From NCBI GenBank assembly GCA_031539345.1, contig JAVKMO010000028.1, forward strand, positions 6,225 to 70,224: 64,000 nucleotides of DNA, in the 5' to 3' direction. The notes beneath the pieces are model-generated. The model searched no databases and was not told where the DNA came from. It saw nothing but the letters and a program-made list of their open reading frames with translations. The DNA comes from JAVKMO01 sp031539345. Lineage in GTDB: Bacteria > Bacteroidota > Bacteroidia > Chitinophagales > Chitinophagaceae. Each line of letters begins with the position of its first letter. Position 1 is the first letter of the stretch. Positions 9,160 through 18,136 of this stretch are shown here, piece after piece. The position numbers and the translations under genes were made by a program.

Positions 9160-9591
9160 TTATGCACGATTAATTTTTTGTACGCGATTTGCATGCCTGC
9201 CCGCTTCAAATGCGGTGGCAACAAAGGCGATATAAAATTCTATCATGTCTTTTTCTGTAATAAATCTTGCGGGCAAACAAAGCACATTCGCATCATTATG
9301 TTGCCTTGCGAGGATGGTTACTTCTTTATTCCAACAAATGGCTGCACGCACATTGGCGTATTTATTAGCAGTAATAGCAACGCCATTCGCACTCCCACAA
9401 ATTAAAATGCCCAATACGTTGGGGTCCTTGCTTACGCGTTGTGCCACTTGGTGTGCATAATCAGGATAATCACAAGAAACGTTTGTTTTTGTCCCCATGT
9501 CTTCAACTACCTGTTGTTTCGTTACTAAATAGTCTATCAACTTTGATTTGTATTCAAAGCCTGCATGGTCAGAACCAATTACAATTTTCAT
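9160..9591 (-). CDS. rpiB: Ribose 5-phosphate isomerase B
   Basis: Interconverts ribose 5-phosphate and ribulose 5-phosphate in the non-oxidative pentose phosphate pathway. GSDHAGF (residues 6-12) and CGSANGVAITANK with catalytic Cys65 are the RpiB/LacAB hallmarks, and the ARQHNDANVLCLPAR segment follows as usual. The 143-residue length is normal. It starts 5 bases after the stop of a tiny membrane-protein gene, which implies co-transcription. Confidence 0.95.
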   Translation of the reverse strand: MKIVIGSDHAGFEYKSKLIDYLVTKQQVVEDMGTKTNVSCDYPDYAHQVAQRVSKDPNVLGILICGSANGVAITANKYANVRAAICWNKEVTILARQHNDANVLCLPARFITEKDMIEFYIAFVATAFEAGRHANRVQKINRA

Positions 9592-9596
9592 GGTAT

Positions 9597-9764
9597 TTAG
9601 TTTTGAGAGCGAGAAGAATATTTTTTATCTAAATAAATTAGATAAGCAGCAATGCCTAAAAAAATAATCAAGGCACAAACTACAACAACATAAATTTTTC
9701 CACTGCTATAGAATAGGCTATTATTTTGTGGCATTTGGTTCATTTGTAAAAAGAATGTTTTCAT
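9597..9764 (-). CDS. Small single-span membrane protein, CcmD-like (55 aa)
   Basis: A 55-codon gene from the ATG at 9764 to the TAA at 9597. It reads about 20 polar residues, a Gly-Lys-Ile-Tyr turn, one hydrophobic span (about residues 25-45, ending IAAYLIYLD) and a charged tail DKKYSS. The pattern SxGKIYVVVxV...YLxxLDKK is that of the small CcmD-family proteins annotated in Bacteroidota, which in other bacteria help release holo-CcmE from the CcmABC haem exporter. No other ccm gene is nearby, so the haem role is inference. The gene fits exactly between folD (11 bases upstream) and rpiB (5 bases downstream), which supports it as real. Confidence 0.72.
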   Translation of the reverse strand: MKTFFLQMNQMPQNNSLFYSSGKIYVVVVCALIIFLGIAAYLIYLDKKYSSRSQN

Positions 9765-9775
9765 ACGATTTATTT

Positions 9776-10657
9776 TTAAGAGAGAATTTGTTGTTTAAAA
9801 ACTTTGAGTGTATTATACATCAATGCTGCAATGGTCATTGGTCCTACACCACCAGGCACAGGGGTAATGTATGAACAGTGAGGGGCAACAGCATGAAAAG
9901 CAACATCACCGACTAATTTTTTTCCTCGCGGGTTGTCAAATGGAATTTCGTTAATGCCAACATCAACAACAACAGCACCTTGTTTAATCATGCTTGCATC
10001 AATAAATTCAGGTTTGCCGATAGCCGCAATCAATATGTCGGCTTGCTTACAAATTTCTGCCAAGCCTTTTGTATGTGAATGACAAAGCGTTACTGTGCCA
10101 TTTCCATATTTGTTTTGATTACTCAACAAGATACTCAGCGGTCTTCCTACAATTTGACTACGCCCAACAATTACACAATGTTGTCCTTTTGCAAACACGT
10201 TGTAATGTTCTAACAACAACAATACACCGAGTGGCGTTGCGGGAACAATGGCTGTGTTATCATTGTAACAAATGCGTCCCAAATTTTCATAGTGCATGCC
10301 GTCAACGTCTTTGTGTGGAGGAATGCAGGCTATCGTTTTATTTTCATCAATATGTTTTGGCAAAGGTAGTTGAACCATAATGCCATTTACATTTTTATTT
10401 TCCGCAGCCCGAACAATTTCATTTTGCAAGTCTTGTTGACTTATTGTATCATCAAAAGTACAAAGCTTTGCTTCAAATCCAATCTCTTCACAACGCTTCA
10501 TTTTTGAATTGACATATAACCTACTTTCTGGTCTATTGCCAATTAAAAAAATATACAACGTCGGCTTACGCTGATGTTGATGCTCAAGCGTTGCCACTTC
10601 TTTTTGTATTTGGTTACAAATTTGTTGTGCAACAAATTTTCCGTCTAAAATTTGCAT
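9776..10657 (-). CDS. folD: Bifunctional methylenetetrahydrofolate dehydrogenase / cyclohydrolase
   Basis: Interconverts 5,10-methylene-THF, methenyl-THF and 10-formyl-THF for purine and formyl-methionine synthesis. The catalytic YVNSK motif has Tyr48 and Lys52; MVQLPLPKHI is the first signature, VVGRSQIVGRPLSILL the Rossmann NADP-binding segment, and TPVPGGVGPMT the C-terminal signature. Length 293 is normal. It is the first gene of the minus-strand cluster running down to the exonuclease at 8374. Confidence 0.96.
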   Translation of the reverse strand: MQILDGKFVAQQICNQIQKEVATLEHQHQRKPTLYIFLIGNRPESRLYVNSKMKRCEEIGFEAKLCTFDDTISQQDLQNEIVRAAENKNVNGIMVQLPLPKHIDENKTIACIPPHKDVDGMHYENLGRICYNDNTAIVPATPLGVLLLLEHYNVFAKGQHCVIVGRSQIVGRPLSILLSNQNKYGNGTVTLCHSHTKGLAEICKQADILIAAIGKPEFIDASMIKQGAVVVDVGINEIPFDNPRGKKLVGDVAFHAVAPHCSYITPVPGGVGPMTIAALMYNTLKVFKQQILS

Positions 10658-10973
10658 AAAAAGAAAAATAAAAAAAGAAAGCCGAATGTAATTATCTGCG
10701 TCATTTGGGTTGTGTGTGAATTTACAAATAGGCAGAATAACAAAAGAAAGGAAGATAAATTAGCCTTTTGCTTAGGTAACTATACTATTGACCACAATTT
10801 GAATTTTACACTTGATGATTTGTTTTGATTCGTCTTGTCTTTACTTCAATTTTTATTTTTTAATTTTTCTAATACAACAAACGTTCTGTTTTTCATTTTC
10901 TATTTGTTTAAAGCTATATTGTTTGTAGGTTTACAGGTATTCTTTATTCACTTCTTTTTAATTGTCGTAAAAC
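10658..10973. other. Divergent intergenic region, folD / zinc-ribbon HTH gene
   Basis: A 316-base T- and A-rich stretch between divergent genes that must hold both promoters. No open frame, tRNA or hairpin terminator stands out. A TATTGTTTG near 10917 resembles the Bacteroidota -7 element (TAnnTTTG) but with one extra base, so it is not called. Confidence 0.4.
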
Positions 10974-11423
10974 ATGATTAAGCAATCTCTTGAAATTACT
11001 CAATGTCCCAAATGCCAAGCGGATAAAAACATTCTCAAAAGCGGAGTAATTAAAGGGCAGCAGCGTTATAAATGTAAACAATGTGGATACCATTTTACGG
11101 TGGATAAAGAAGGTAAAAGTATCGAAAGCTATTATGTGATTAAAGCGTTGCAATTGTATTTAGAAGGCATTAGCACACGAGAAATTGAACGCTTACTCGG
11201 CGTGAGTCACGTGTCGGTTTTAAATTGGATTAAAAAATATAACTGTAAAGTTCCCAAAGGAAAAAACATCGCTGACAAACCCAGCTATGGCGTTTATACA
11301 CGACAAGAAATTGTAACCCTTTTTCAGGACAAAGATTTTTTGAAAAATGCCGGTATGATTATCAATGAACTCGGCGACAAATACATTGTCATTAAATGGA
11401 TGAAGCGGTTAAGCGGCGTGTAA
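10974..11423 (+). CDS. Zinc-ribbon / helix-turn-helix protein related to IS1-type transposase N-termini
   Basis: 149 residues. A zinc ribbon with CPKC at 11-14 and CKQC at 34-37 (CGYHF follows, as in InsA-type proteins) is followed by a helix-turn-helix around residues 55-90 (EGISTREIERLLGVSHVSV). The rest has no DDE catalytic triad and ends in a short unrecognised domain. Complete IS1/IS1595 transposases are longer and have inverted repeats; none are seen here. The best reading is a domesticated DNA-binding protein or a chromosomal regulator of transposase origin. It converges with argC, with 14 bases between the ends. Confidence 0.68.
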   Translation: MIKQSLEITQCPKCQADKNILKSGVIKGQQRYKCKQCGYHFTVDKEGKSIESYYVIKALQLYLEGISTREIERLLGVSHVSVLNWIKKYNCKVPKGKNIADKPSYGVYTRQEIVTLFQDKDFLKNAGMIINELGDKYIVIKWMKRLSGV

Positions 11424-11437
11424 AAAATACTGCAATT

Positions 11438-12415
11438 TTAAAACGCAATGTTTTTCAATTGAAGTCCAGTTTGTTCTGGCAATCCCAACATCAAATTCAT
11501 ATTCTGCAAAGCCTGTCCAGATGCACCTTTTAACAAGTTGTCAATTGCAGCATGAACAACAACGGTGTCTTCATTTTGTTCAATTTGTAATATGCATTTG
11601 TTCGTATTGATCACTTGCTTAAGGTCTAAAGCGTCGTCTGTAATAAACGTGAATGCGGCGGTTGCGTAATACTCTTCGTACATTTTTTTGATTGCTGTAA
11701 AAGGCAAAGTCGTTGGAATGATTGTCGAAATAAAAATTCCTCGACTAAAATCTCCACGCCAAGGAACAAAGTGAATCGGCATTTTTGTATTGACAGAAAA
11801 ATGATCCGCAATATTTTTTTTTATTTCATTGAGGTGTTGATGTGTGAGTGTTTTATATGCCGAGATATTATTTGCTCTCCAAGAAAAATGAGACGTGCTT
11901 TGCAAGCTTTGCCCTGCACCTGTAGAACCTGTAATGCCAACAATATGTACACCAGAAATTGGTTGTGTCAATAAAGGCAAAAGGCTCAATTGAATGGCTG
12001 TTGCAAAGCAACCTGGGTTAGCAATATGCTGTGCTTGTTGAATTTGTTTTTTATTCATTTCGGGCAAGCCGTACACAAATTGCTTGTTTTGAAATTGTTG
12101 CGTAATTCTAAAATCTTGGCTTAAGTCAATGATGCGAATGTTTTGAGAAATGATATTTTGTTCTAAAAAAATCTTGCTATCACCATGACCTAAACACAAA
12201 AAGAGTACGTCAATGTTTTGGTCTAATAAATGAGTAAAAGACAAATCGGTATTGCCCAATAAGTCTTTGTGTACAGATGAAATTTTTTTGCCTGCATTGC
12301 TTTGGCTGTGTAAAAAAACAATCTCTACAAATGAGTGGTTGATTAAAAGTCGTATCAATTCTCCGCCTGTATAACCAGCACTACCAACAACGCCGACTTT
12401 AATTTTTGGGTTCAT
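11438..12415 (-). CDS. argC: N-acetyl-gamma-glutamyl-phosphate reductase
   Basis: Third step of arginine synthesis, NADPH reduction of the acyl phosphate to the semialdehyde. Rossmann motif GSAGYTGGELIRLL is at residues 11-24, the catalytic cysteine is in NPGCFATA (Cys136), and HFVPWRGDFSRGIF contains the active-site His. The length of 325 is the short type I form. Known Bacteroidota argC genes sit with argG/argD; here they are not in the window. It lies 32 bases downstream of the DUF4249 gene and may be read from the same transcript. Confidence 0.95.
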   Translation of the reverse strand: MNPKIKVGVVGSAGYTGGELIRLLINHSFVEIVFLHSQSNAGKKISSVHKDLLGNTDLSFTHLLDQNIDVLFLCLGHGDSKIFLEQNIISQNIRIIDLSQDFRITQQFQNKQFVYGLPEMNKKQIQQAQHIANPGCFATAIQLSLLPLLTQPISGVHIVGITGSTGAGQSLQSTSHFSWRANNISAYKTLTHQHLNEIKKNIADHFSVNTKMPIHFVPWRGDFSRGIFISTIIPTTLPFTAIKKMYEEYYATAAFTFITDDALDLKQVINTNKCILQIEQNEDTVVVHAAIDNLLKGASGQALQNMNLMLGLPEQTGLQLKNIAF

Positions 12416-12447
12416 GATGAATGTATTTTATTGCTGAATCAACTATT

Positions 12448-13254
12448 CTAATTGCGGACTTTTATTTTTTTTACGGCTGTTGCAAACGCACCAAAATAGC
12501 CAATGGCATTGCCTTGTATATTGGTTGGAGAATTGCTTGGTGTAACTTGATTATTACGTTGTCCGCCGCCCACAAGAACATAAAAATAATCGTACAGCTC
12601 TTGGTCTAAACACATTAAAAAAACTTCTACACTGTCTTGAGCATATATTTTTTGTCTACCAAATAAAGGTTGCATACTGGCATTGGTAATTTGTGGCAGG
12701 CTTCTTCTTACATAAACAGAGGAGTCATAGATCCCATTTATTTTTTGTTTAAGCAAAAATAAACTTTGAGTCGTCGATGTCGTATTGATATTGGGACCAG
12801 TTACATACGTTGTATCTTTATCTTCTTTTTTGTCTCTAAATGGGCTGGCAAAAAAAGCAACATTTTTAATAGCAACAGGGTCTAACATTTTGCTTGTAGC
12901 ACGAAGCGTTTCGTTATTAACATTGATTGTAAGGGTATAAATTCGTCCTGCAACGCCTATACATATTGGGTTTTGATACAATCCTAAGGTGTCTCGATTT
13001 TCTGTTAAGGTCATTGTATTGCCTTGGTCGTCAGCAATAGTAACAACAGCATTTGACACGGGTGGAAAAGTGTTAGGGTCTGAAAAAGGTATTGTTTTGC
13101 CTAATTTTACAAAGGTGTATGCAGAGCTGAGATTACTCAATTCACCCTGAACAACATATTTACTTGTTGCGTTATTCAAGTCAATAGAAATGATTTTTGT
13201 GCAAGAAAAATTGACACAAAGGACAAATAAAAGAAAGATGTATCTATTGTTCAT
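12448..13254 (-). CDS. DUF4249-family lipoprotein
   Basis: Begins with a lipoprotein signal peptide and lipobox ending at Cys18 (CVNFSC). The next segment, IDLNNATSKYVVQGELSN, matches the opening of the DUF4249 family of Bacteroidota (Pfam PF14054), followed by beta-rich immunoglobulin-like sequence. The 268 residues are a little short. DUF4249 proteins are nearly always encoded directly after a TonB-dependent receptor, as here (5 bases after it), so it is probably the cell-surface partner of that receptor; the ligand is unknown. Confidence 0.88.
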   Translation of the reverse strand: MNNRYIFLLFVLCVNFSCTKIISIDLNNATSKYVVQGELSNLSSAYTFVKLGKTIPFSDPNTFPPVSNAVVTIADDQGNTMTLTENRDTLGLYQNPICIGVAGRIYTLTINVNNETLRATSKMLDPVAIKNVAFFASPFRDKKEDKDTTYVTGPNINTTSTTQSLFLLKQKINGIYDSSVYVRRSLPQITNASMQPLFGRQKIYAQDSVEVFLMCLDQELYDYFYVLVGGGQRNNQVTPSNSPTNIQGNAIGYFGAFATAVKKIKVRN

Positions 13255-13259
13255 GTGGA

Positions 13260-15587
13260 TTAAAATTTAAAGTTGTAAGTAATACTGGGAACATAACGAA
13301 ATAATGATGTTTGCTCTGCAACAGTGCGTGTAGGGTCTTTCGGGTCTGTAACAAAATTGATGGTATAGGCATTTTCTCTGGCATATACATTGTAAACACC
13401 AAAGTTGAGGGAGTGTTCAAAGCGTTTGCCTTTTTCAAATTCATACGTTGCACTAAAATCTAAACGATGATAGTTGGGCATGCGGTATCCGTTACGTTCG
13501 GTATAATAAAAAAATGTTCGTGATCCAATTTGATATTTGCCACTAGGAAAAGTAACCGCATTGCCAGTATAAAAAACAAATACAGACGATATTGACCATT
13601 TTTTTGAAATTTGATACATGGCAACAACCGACAAATCGTGTGTTCTGTCTTGCTTTACAGGATACCAATTATTGTTGTTTACGCCTTCTATCAATCGCTC
13701 TGTACGTGAAAGAGTATAACCAATCCAGCCTGTAAATTTGCCCGTTTTCTTCTTCAAGAAAAATTCTATTCCATAGGCTCTGCCTTTTCCAAATAGCAAT
13801 TCACTTTCTACATCTGGTGCATTATTCAGGTCTGCACCGTCTTTGTAATCAACTTCATTTGCCATCCATTTGTAATACGTTTCAATACTCATTTCATAAG
13901 CATTGTCATTAAAATTTTGAAACCAACCTGCACTAATTTGGTCCGCAATTCCAGGTCGAATATTATACGTATTGCCCGTCCATTGGTCCGTTGGATTTGT
14001 CGAAGTTGAATTACTGAGTAAATGCAAACTTTGTGTGTTGCGACTATAAGCGGCTTTGATACTCATGGCTTCATTTAAAATAAATGTAGTTGCAATACGA
14101 GGCTCTACATTGACATAGGTTTTTCCAAACGCATTATTGCTCAGAGAAATCGTATCAGTGCTTTTTCCTTTGTCATAGGTCTGATAAGTGCCTGTGCCTA
14201 ATATCGTATAAGTAGAAAGACGTACGCCATAATCAACTACAAATTGGTCATGTAATTTTGCCGTATTGCTGATGTAAAAAGCGTTGTCCCAAGCATAACG
14301 TTCTTGCTTTGCAGGGCTAACAACGGTAGAAGTTGTCGTAGTTAAACGCTTTGGCGTAATGGTATGATAAATAGAATTAAACCCGAATCGCAAGGTGAAT
14401 TTAGAGTTGAGCGTGTATTGAAAATCTTGTTTCAAACTCCAATCTCTAATCAGAGAACTGATACTAAAATCAATCGTGTCATTCGGTTTAATCCTTAAGT
14501 CGTAATTGTATTTTGTATAAATTAATGACGTATTAGAAAACAATCTTTTATTGATGATTCTATTCCAACGCAGCGTGCCTGTAACGTTTCCCCAATCAAT
14601 GCCTACTGTAGAACCAAAACCAAGCACGTCTCTGCCCAAATATCCAGACAAGAAAATTCGATTTTTGTCATTGATGCGATAATTGGCTTTTGCATTTAAG
14701 TCATAAAAATAAAGTGTGTTATTGCTAACCGTAGGGTCGCTACTGAGTGCCAAAAATAAGTCGGCATACGTTCTACGTCCTGTAATCATAAAAGATGATT
14801 TGTCTTTTTGTATTGGTCCTTCCACCATAAGCCTGCTACTAATCAAACCAATGCCGCCACTCACTTTGTAATTTTTATCATTGCCTTCATTCATTTTAAT
14901 ATCTAATACAGACGCTAATCTTCCCCCATATTGTGCGGGCGTATTTCCTTTAATCAACAAGGCATCTTTAATGGCATCACTATTAAACGTACTGAAAAAG
15001 CCCAACAGATGAGAGGCATTATAGACGTTTGCCTCATCTAATAAAATCAAATTTTGGTCGGCACTTCCTCCACGAACATAAAAACCGGAGTTGCCTTCGC
15101 CTGCAGATTTTACACCCGGCAATAATTGAATTGTTTTTAAAATGTCTTTTTCGCCAAACAATACTGGCAACTTTGCAATTTCTGCAATGTCTATTTTTTG
15201 AACCCCCATTTCAGCTTGCGTAACATTCAAATTTGCTTTTTTAGAACTCACAACAACGGTCTCTAATTCTTGTCCTTCGCTTGCCTTTTGCAATTGAAAA
15301 TTGATTTGTTCATCTTTTGTAGCGTTGATTGTTTGGGTCATTTCTTCAAAGCCACTATATTTTATTTTTACGGTGTAAGTGCCGGGCGGTATGGTTAAAG
15401 AATAAAAACCATATTCGTTTGAAGTGGCTAAGGCTTGTGGCAATTCTACAATTTTAATCACTGCACCCAAAAGTTCTTCTCCAGAATTTTTGTTTTGCAC
15501 AGAGCCATTCAACGTAATTTTTTCTTGTGCTTGAAGTGTTTGCACAAGCAACAAAAAAAGAACAACAAGAGAATAGAATTTTTTCAT
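13260..15587 (-). CDS. TonB-dependent outer-membrane receptor with N-terminal carboxypeptidase-like domain
   Basis: The start is taken at 15587 because MKKFYSLVVLFLLLVQ begins a clear signal peptide (cleavage after LQAQ); upstream codons in the same frame look non-coding. Order: carboxypeptidase regulatory-like beta-sandwich (about residues 25-100), plug domain (QLLPGVKSAGEGNSGFYVRGG, DQNLILLDEANVYN), then a 22-strand-type barrel rich in aromatic ends and finishing VPSITYNFKF with a terminal Phe. This is the class that pairs with DUF4249 lipoproteins. The substrate is not evident. A palindrome at 15663-15677 lies 76 bases upstream of the start. Confidence 0.92.
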   Translation of the reverse strand: MKKFYSLVVLFLLLVQTLQAQEKITLNGSVQNKNSGEELLGAVIKIVELPQALATSNEYGFYSLTIPPGTYTVKIKYSGFEEMTQTINATKDEQINFQLQKASEGQELETVVVSSKKANLNVTQAEMGVQKIDIAEIAKLPVLFGEKDILKTIQLLPGVKSAGEGNSGFYVRGGSADQNLILLDEANVYNASHLLGFFSTFNSDAIKDALLIKGNTPAQYGGRLASVLDIKMNEGNDKNYKVSGGIGLISSRLMVEGPIQKDKSSFMITGRRTYADLFLALSSDPTVSNNTLYFYDLNAKANYRINDKNRIFLSGYLGRDVLGFGSTVGIDWGNVTGTLRWNRIINKRLFSNTSLIYTKYNYDLRIKPNDTIDFSISSLIRDWSLKQDFQYTLNSKFTLRFGFNSIYHTITPKRLTTTTSTVVSPAKQERYAWDNAFYISNTAKLHDQFVVDYGVRLSTYTILGTGTYQTYDKGKSTDTISLSNNAFGKTYVNVEPRIATTFILNEAMSIKAAYSRNTQSLHLLSNSTSTNPTDQWTGNTYNIRPGIADQISAGWFQNFNDNAYEMSIETYYKWMANEVDYKDGADLNNAPDVESELLFGKGRAYGIEFFLKKKTGKFTGWIGYTLSRTERLIEGVNNNNWYPVKQDRTHDLSVVAMYQISKKWSISSVFVFYTGNAVTFPSGKYQIGSRTFFYYTERNGYRMPNYHRLDFSATYEFEKGKRFEHSLNFGVYNVYARENAYTINFVTDPKDPTRTVAEQTSLFRYVPSITYNFKF

Positions 15588-15892
15588 AAAAAAATTGGTT
15601 AACATAGAAAGGGCGTAAGGATAAAAATAAAACGAATACGTGAGGCAGAAATAGAGCTCACTCAAAATGTCATTTTGCGTTTCTGGTATTATCATAATTG
15701 CATTACACACTAACCCAAATTCTAAAAAACATCTTCACTCAACTCAATAAAAAACTAATGCATTTTGCAATGGTTTCCATTCCACAAATTTTAAAAATGT
15801 AAGCGTATTTTTCTAATAAATCATACACAAACGAAGCGTTTTTAAAATAAAAATTAAATTCGTTTTGTTTTTTTGTTTTTAGTCAAAAAAGT
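15588..15892. other. Divergent intergenic region, TonB receptor / proline dehydrogenase
   Basis: About 305 bases without a supported gene. It contains the perfect inverted repeat described at 15663-15677 and a small hairpin AATGG-ttt-CCATT near 15769-15781. Promoters for both flanking genes must lie here, but no clean TAnnTTTG element was found. Confidence 0.4.
15663..15677. promoter_or_regulatory. Perfect inverted repeat CAAAATG-t-CATTTTG, operator candidate
   Basis: Two 7-base arms with one central base form a perfect palindrome 76 bases upstream of the TonB receptor start. This size suits a dimeric repressor site. There is no independent evidence of binding, and AT-rich DNA yields such repeats by chance. 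Confidence 0.25.
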
Positions 15893-17038
15893 ATGGATTT
15901 CGAGTTTCGTTTTCAGCATTTATCAAAACAAGATTTGCGTAAGCGACGTTTTTTATTTCAATTATTGGGTTACCGCAAAACCGTTCGCGTTCTTTCTACA
16001 CTCAGCGTATGGGCAATTCGATTTCATTTTCCTATTGTAAAATGGCTGATTAAAAAATATTTATTCAATGTGTTTGTGGGCGGAGAAACCCTCGAAGAAA
16101 GTGAGCCTACTGTGCAAAAATTAAAAGACTACCACATTGAAAGCATTTTAGATTATGGTTCTGAAGGCACGACAAAAGAAATTACTTTTCAACGTAACCA
16201 CAACCAACTTTTAAGAACCATTTTATTTGCCCGTGACAAATACATTCGTTTTGTAGCAATTAAAATTACGGCTATTGCCGACACAACTTTATTAGAACAC
16301 GTTGCCCAAAAGAAAACTTTAACCCCAACGGAAGAGGCTGCTTATCACAAAGTCGTTACACGTTTACACACAATGGGAAAAATTGCATCTGACAACAAAA
16401 TCAAAATTTTAATTGACGGCGAAGAAAGTTGGATTCAAGGAGCTATCGATAAATTGTGTTTTAGAATGATGAAAATTTACAATCATACGGAAGTTGTTTT
16501 TTACAATACCATTCAATTATATCGACACGATCGCTTGAATTTTTTAATACAGGAAACAAAAAGAGCAAAACAAGAAAACGTGTTGTATGGCGTTAAATTA
16601 GTACGTGGAGCATACGTAGAAAAAGAAAATAAACGTGCCCAAAAACAGGGCTATCTATCACCCATACATACTTCTAAACAAGCCACTGACATTGATTTTG
16701 ACAAAGGCATTTTGCACTGCATACAACATATTGACCGCATGGAAATAGTTGTTGGCACACACAATGAATACAGTATCATTTATTGTAAAACCTTAATGCG
16801 TAAACACAACATTAGTGCTAACGACAAGCGGATTTATTTTTCTCAATTATTGGGTATGGCAGACCCTATTTCTTTTGGACTTGCGGCAGAAAACTATTGC
16901 GTATCCAAATATTTACCTTATGGTCCAATGCGAGAATTATTGCCTTATTTAAACCGCCGCATCGAAGAAAATTCATCTTTACACAAACAAGTTGAAGATG
17001 AACTTACGCTTATTGAACAATCTTTACAACAACGATAG
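15893..17038 (+). CDS. Proline dehydrogenase
   Basis: FAD enzyme that oxidises proline to pyrroline-5-carboxylate and passes electrons to quinone. The TIM-barrel signatures are visible: GVKLVRGAYVEKEN, TDIDFDKGI, VVGTHNE, FSQLLGMADPISFGLA and the C-terminal YLPYGPMRELLPYLNRRIEEN with the arginine pair that holds the substrate. This is the monofunctional Bacteroidota form (381 residues), without the P5C dehydrogenase or the DNA-binding domain of PutA. It starts a long plus-strand run; the next gene, a ureohydrolase, begins 17 bases later, which suggests a link with arginine/proline catabolism. Confidence 0.93.
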   Translation: MDFEFRFQHLSKQDLRKRRFLFQLLGYRKTVRVLSTLSVWAIRFHFPIVKWLIKKYLFNVFVGGETLEESEPTVQKLKDYHIESILDYGSEGTTKEITFQRNHNQLLRTILFARDKYIRFVAIKITAIADTTLLEHVAQKKTLTPTEEAAYHKVVTRLHTMGKIASDNKIKILIDGEESWIQGAIDKLCFRMMKIYNHTEVVFYNTIQLYRHDRLNFLIQETKRAKQENVLYGVKLVRGAYVEKENKRAQKQGYLSPIHTSKQATDIDFDKGILHCIQHIDRMEIVVGTHNEYSIIYCKTLMRKHNISANDKRIYFSQLLGMADPISFGLAAENYCVSKYLPYGPMRELLPYLNRRIEENSSLHKQVEDELTLIEQSLQQR

Positions 17039-17055
17039 TTTTCAAATTAATCTGC

Positions 17056-18096
17056 ATGAATTCGTTAAAAAATTTTAATCCCAATAATGTCGGTCAAACG
17101 GAGAATACAGTTTTTGGATTACCTTTTCAAGAAGCCGACGCAGAATTAATTATTCTTCCTGTTCCTTGGGAAGCGACTGTGAGCTATGGAAAAGGAACCT
17201 CTAAAGCACTCGCACAAGTTGATGAAGCCAGTCGGCAAGTGGATTTGTTAGACATTGAATATGGCGACGCATGGCAAAAAGGCATTTTTATGCGTCCTAT
17301 TGCAGAAAAAATATACAAACAAAGTGTTGCACAAGCAACATTGGCAAGCAAACAAATCAAAGCTTTAGAAAAAGGCATCAATGTATTCAAACACAAAGTT
17401 CTCAAAGAATCATTAAAAAAGATAAATGATTCGTGTAAGAAAATGAATGATTGGGTGTATCAAGAAAGCTCTTCTATTTTATCTCAAAATAAAAAGATGA
17501 TTTTGCTTGGCGGCGACCATTCTACGCCGTATGGATACTATCAAGCACTCGCAGAACGCCATAATAATTTTGGCATTTTACACTTAGATGCACATTGTGA
17601 CTTACGCAATGCCTACGAAAATTTTACGTATTCTCATGCCTCGGTGATGTTTAATGCTTTAGAACATTTACCCCAAATCAAAAAACTCATTCAGGTTGGC
17701 ATTAGGGATTATTGCCACGAAGAGGCTGCCTATATTGCAGAAAATAGCGATCGCATTAGTGTGTATTTTGACAAAGACATTCAATACGAAAAAATAAAAG
17801 GCAAACTATGGATGGAAATGGCACAACATATTGTGCATCAATTGCCGCACAAAGTGCATTTAAGTTTTGATATTGATGCCTTAGATCCAAAATTTTGTCC
17901 CGATACAGGAACGCCTGTACCCGGAGGGTTAGATATTTATGAAGTGTATTTATTATTACAACAATTAAAAATTGCGAAAAAAGAAATTATCGGTATTGAT
18001 TTTGTTGAAATTGGGTATAACAAAAACAGTACTTGGAACGCCAACGTCGCTTCTCGCATATTATATAAATTAGCGTCTTTCTATCTTTCGATTTAA
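17056..18096 (+). CDS. Ureohydrolase family protein (arginase / agmatinase / formiminoglutamase)
   Basis: Binuclear manganese hydrolase. The three metal motifs are in order: GGDHSTPYG, LHLDAHCDLRN and SFDIDALDP, together with the TGTPVPGG loop. At 346 residues it has an insert of about 40 residues (lysine-rich, near 105-140) before the first metal motif compared with 300-residue agmatinases. The specific guanidino substrate cannot be told. Its place 17 bases after proline dehydrogenase favours arginase or agmatinase activity in arginine/proline use, which is inference from neighbourhood. Confidence 0.88.
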   Translation: MNSLKNFNPNNVGQTENTVFGLPFQEADAELIILPVPWEATVSYGKGTSKALAQVDEASRQVDLLDIEYGDAWQKGIFMRPIAEKIYKQSVAQATLASKQIKALEKGINVFKHKVLKESLKKINDSCKKMNDWVYQESSSILSQNKKMILLGGDHSTPYGYYQALAERHNNFGILHLDAHCDLRNAYENFTYSHASVMFNALEHLPQIKKLIQVGIRDYCHEEAAYIAENSDRISVYFDKDIQYEKIKGKLWMEMAQHIVHQLPHKVHLSFDIDALDPKFCPDTGTPVPGGLDIYEVYLLLQQLKIAKKEIIGIDFVEIGYNKNSTWNANVASRILYKLASFYLSI

Positions 18097-18136
18097 TTTT
18101 CATTTTATATTTCTCAGCCTTAATTTTATCCCACAC

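Noticed and set aside
10974..11423. Complete IS1-type insertion sequence
   Set aside because: No catalytic domain, second frame, terminal inverted repeats or target duplication were seen.
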